Below are positions 63,033 to 64,000 of a stretch of DNA of 64,000 nucleotides, piece by piece; the stretch's first letter is position 1, and each line of letters begins with the position of its first letter. This DNA comes from Wenyingzhuangia sp. 2_MG-2023 (lineage in GTDB: Bacteria > Bacteroidota > Bacteroidia > Flavobacteriales > Flavobacteriaceae). The notes under the pieces are model-generated. The model did no database searches. It saw only the letters and a list, made by a program, of their open reading frames with translations, and had not been told where the DNA came from. Location: NCBI RefSeq assembly GCF_030548295.1, contig NZ_JAUOSB010000004.1, positions 62,001-126,000 of the forward strand, in the 5' to 3' direction. The translations under genes and the position numbers were made by a program.

Positions 63033-64000
63033 TTAATTTAACAATGTTTTTCTTTCTTCAGAAAACGTATTTGCTGGTGGTGCTTTTGGCAAAGTCTTTT
63101 GAAACACTTCAAGTTTCTCTGTTAAAGCTTTTACTTTATCTGGATAATCTGCAGACACATCATGTTGCTCTGCCCAATCTGTACTAATATCATACAATTC
63201 TGTGCGGTTCATTTTTTTGTTAGTTAACAATTTCCAGTTTTCATCTTGTACAGCTGCACTTGGCCAAAAATAAGGACGATTACTAGAGTAACGCCAATCC
63301 CAATAAATAGCTTTTTCTCGCTTATATTCTTGTCCTTTTATAGCTGCAACAATACTTTCTCCATCAGACTCGTACCCCTCAGGATATGCTGCTCCTGCCA
63401 ATTCCATAAATGTTGGCAATAAATCTACAGCTGACATTTGAGTTGTTTTATCTACTTTTCCTGCTGGTACTGTACCAGGCCAACGTACGATAAACGGAAT
63501 ACGTACCCCTCCAGCAAATAATGAGCGCTTACGTCCATGAAGCTCTTTGGTTTCTCCTACAGAATAAAACTCACCCATTCCTGGTCCTGTAGAATTGTCT
63601 TCCGTTCTCTTTTTAGTACCTGTTATTTCTGGACCGTTATCTGAAGAAAACAGCACTAAAGTATTGTCATCTATTCCCAATTCTTTTAACGTAGCAAATA
63701 GTTCACCTATACGAGCATCGTATTCGGAAACTACCGCTGCATAAACCTGTTGCTGCTCATCCAAATGCGCATATTTCTCCATGTATTCTGCTTTAGGATA
63801 ATGTGGTGTATGTGTAGCATGAATCCATGCATTGATAAAAAATGGTTTGTCTTTATTACGTTTTGCAAAATCTATTGTTTTGTACAATGTAGAGTCTACC
63901 TGCATTTGATGCAATCTACCCGCAATATTAAAGGCTCCATATTCATCATAACCATATTCCAACGGAGTAGGAGCATCTTTTACATGCGTATTTGTAAGAT
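63033..64000 (-). CDS. Sulfatase (S1 family) 8, partial at right edge
   Basis: The reading frame stays open to the edge of the window and reads THVKDAPTPLEYGYDEYGAFNIAGRLHQMQ there. About 322 residues are visible. They contain WIHATHTPHYP, SSDNGPEIT, RSLFAGGVRIPFIVRWPG and a C-terminal TELYDISTDWAEQHD segment, all typical of S1 sulfatases. The formylglycine motif and signal lie outside. It is upstream of the remnant and GH97 in transcription order, so the locus continues beyond 64000. Confidence 0.9.
   Translation of the reverse strand, partial: LTNTHVKDAPTPLEYGYDEYGAFNIAGRLHQMQVDSTLYKTIDFAKRNKDKPFFINAWIHATHTPHYPKAEYMEKYAHLDEQQQVYAAVVSEYDARIGELFATLKELGIDDNTLVLFSSDNGPEITGTKKRTEDNSTGPGMGEFYSVGETKELHGRKRSLFAGGVRIPFIVRWPGTVPAGKVDKTTQMSAVDLLPTFMELAGAAYPEGYESDGESIVAAIKGQEYKREKAIYWDWRYSSNRPYFWPSAAVQDENWKLLTNKKMNRTELYDISTDWAEQHDVSADYPDKVKALTEKLEVFQKTLPKAPPANTFSEERKTLLN

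Noticed and set aside
1-64000. tRNA, rRNA, CRISPR or transposase genes
   Set aside because: I looked for conserved RNA text, regularly spaced repeats and DDE transposase motifs by eye and found none; a covariance-model scan would be needed to be certain about small RNAs.

Overview
The window is a 64 kb piece of an AT-rich Bacteroidota chromosome, most likely from a marine member of the Flavobacteriaceae. This rests on gene content: Na+-pumping NQR, a type IX secretion plug protein, DUF5689 and DUF6695 families, a 7TMR-DISM sensor kinase and a polysaccharide locus full of sulfatases. It is supported by several matches to the Bacteroidota promoter -7 element TAnnTTTG. No rRNA, tRNA, CRISPR array, transposase or prophage gene was seen. 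The genus cannot be fixed from the sequence alone.

Positions 1 to 5000 hold a TonB-dependent receptor, a DUF5689/lamin-tail lipoprotein (cut by the left edge) and a divergent secreted endonuclease/exonuclease/phosphatase-family enzyme, a plausible uptake unit. Positions 5000 to 33100 are mostly core genes: tsaB, an MscS channel, a Pit phosphate transporter with a PhoU-like tail, a class I aminotransferase, a fatty acid desaturase, rsmG, rpoN, a GNAT/nitrilase fusion, a cupredoxin-like protein, the complete nqrABCDEF operon, the T9SS plug protein, apaG, a DUF6695/NRDE pair, a chorismate-binding enzyme, tilS and ppc. Many operon ends carry clear hairpin terminators.

Positions 33100 to 38500 hold a compact regulatory island. 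A response regulator and a 7TMR-DISM histidine kinase are divergent from an outer-membrane barrel/lipoprotein operon. The shared intergenic region carries three related palindromes (TACTnnAGTA), two of them inside 29-bp direct repeats that differ at one base, plus two hairpins.

Positions 38600 to 64000 are one long minus-strand polysaccharide utilization locus, open at the right edge. It has eight sulfatases (one partial), a GH117, a GH43, two tandem GH116, a GH95, a GH97 and an uncharacterised DUF6786-like lipoprotein. All enzymes look exported and exo-acting; no SusC/SusD pair, endo-hydrolase or polysaccharide lyase is present here. The set points to stepwise desulfation and trimming of a sulfated algal polysaccharide containing L-galactose, 3,6-anhydrogalactose or L-fucose. 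The locus is interrupted by a 172-bp MITE-like element with 13-bp perfect terminal inverted repeats (57060-57231) and holds a probable frameshifted gene remnant (62541-62835). The strongest leads are the DUF6786-like protein, the altered catalytic residues in GH95 and GH97, the palindrome-linked two-component system, and the MITE-like element.
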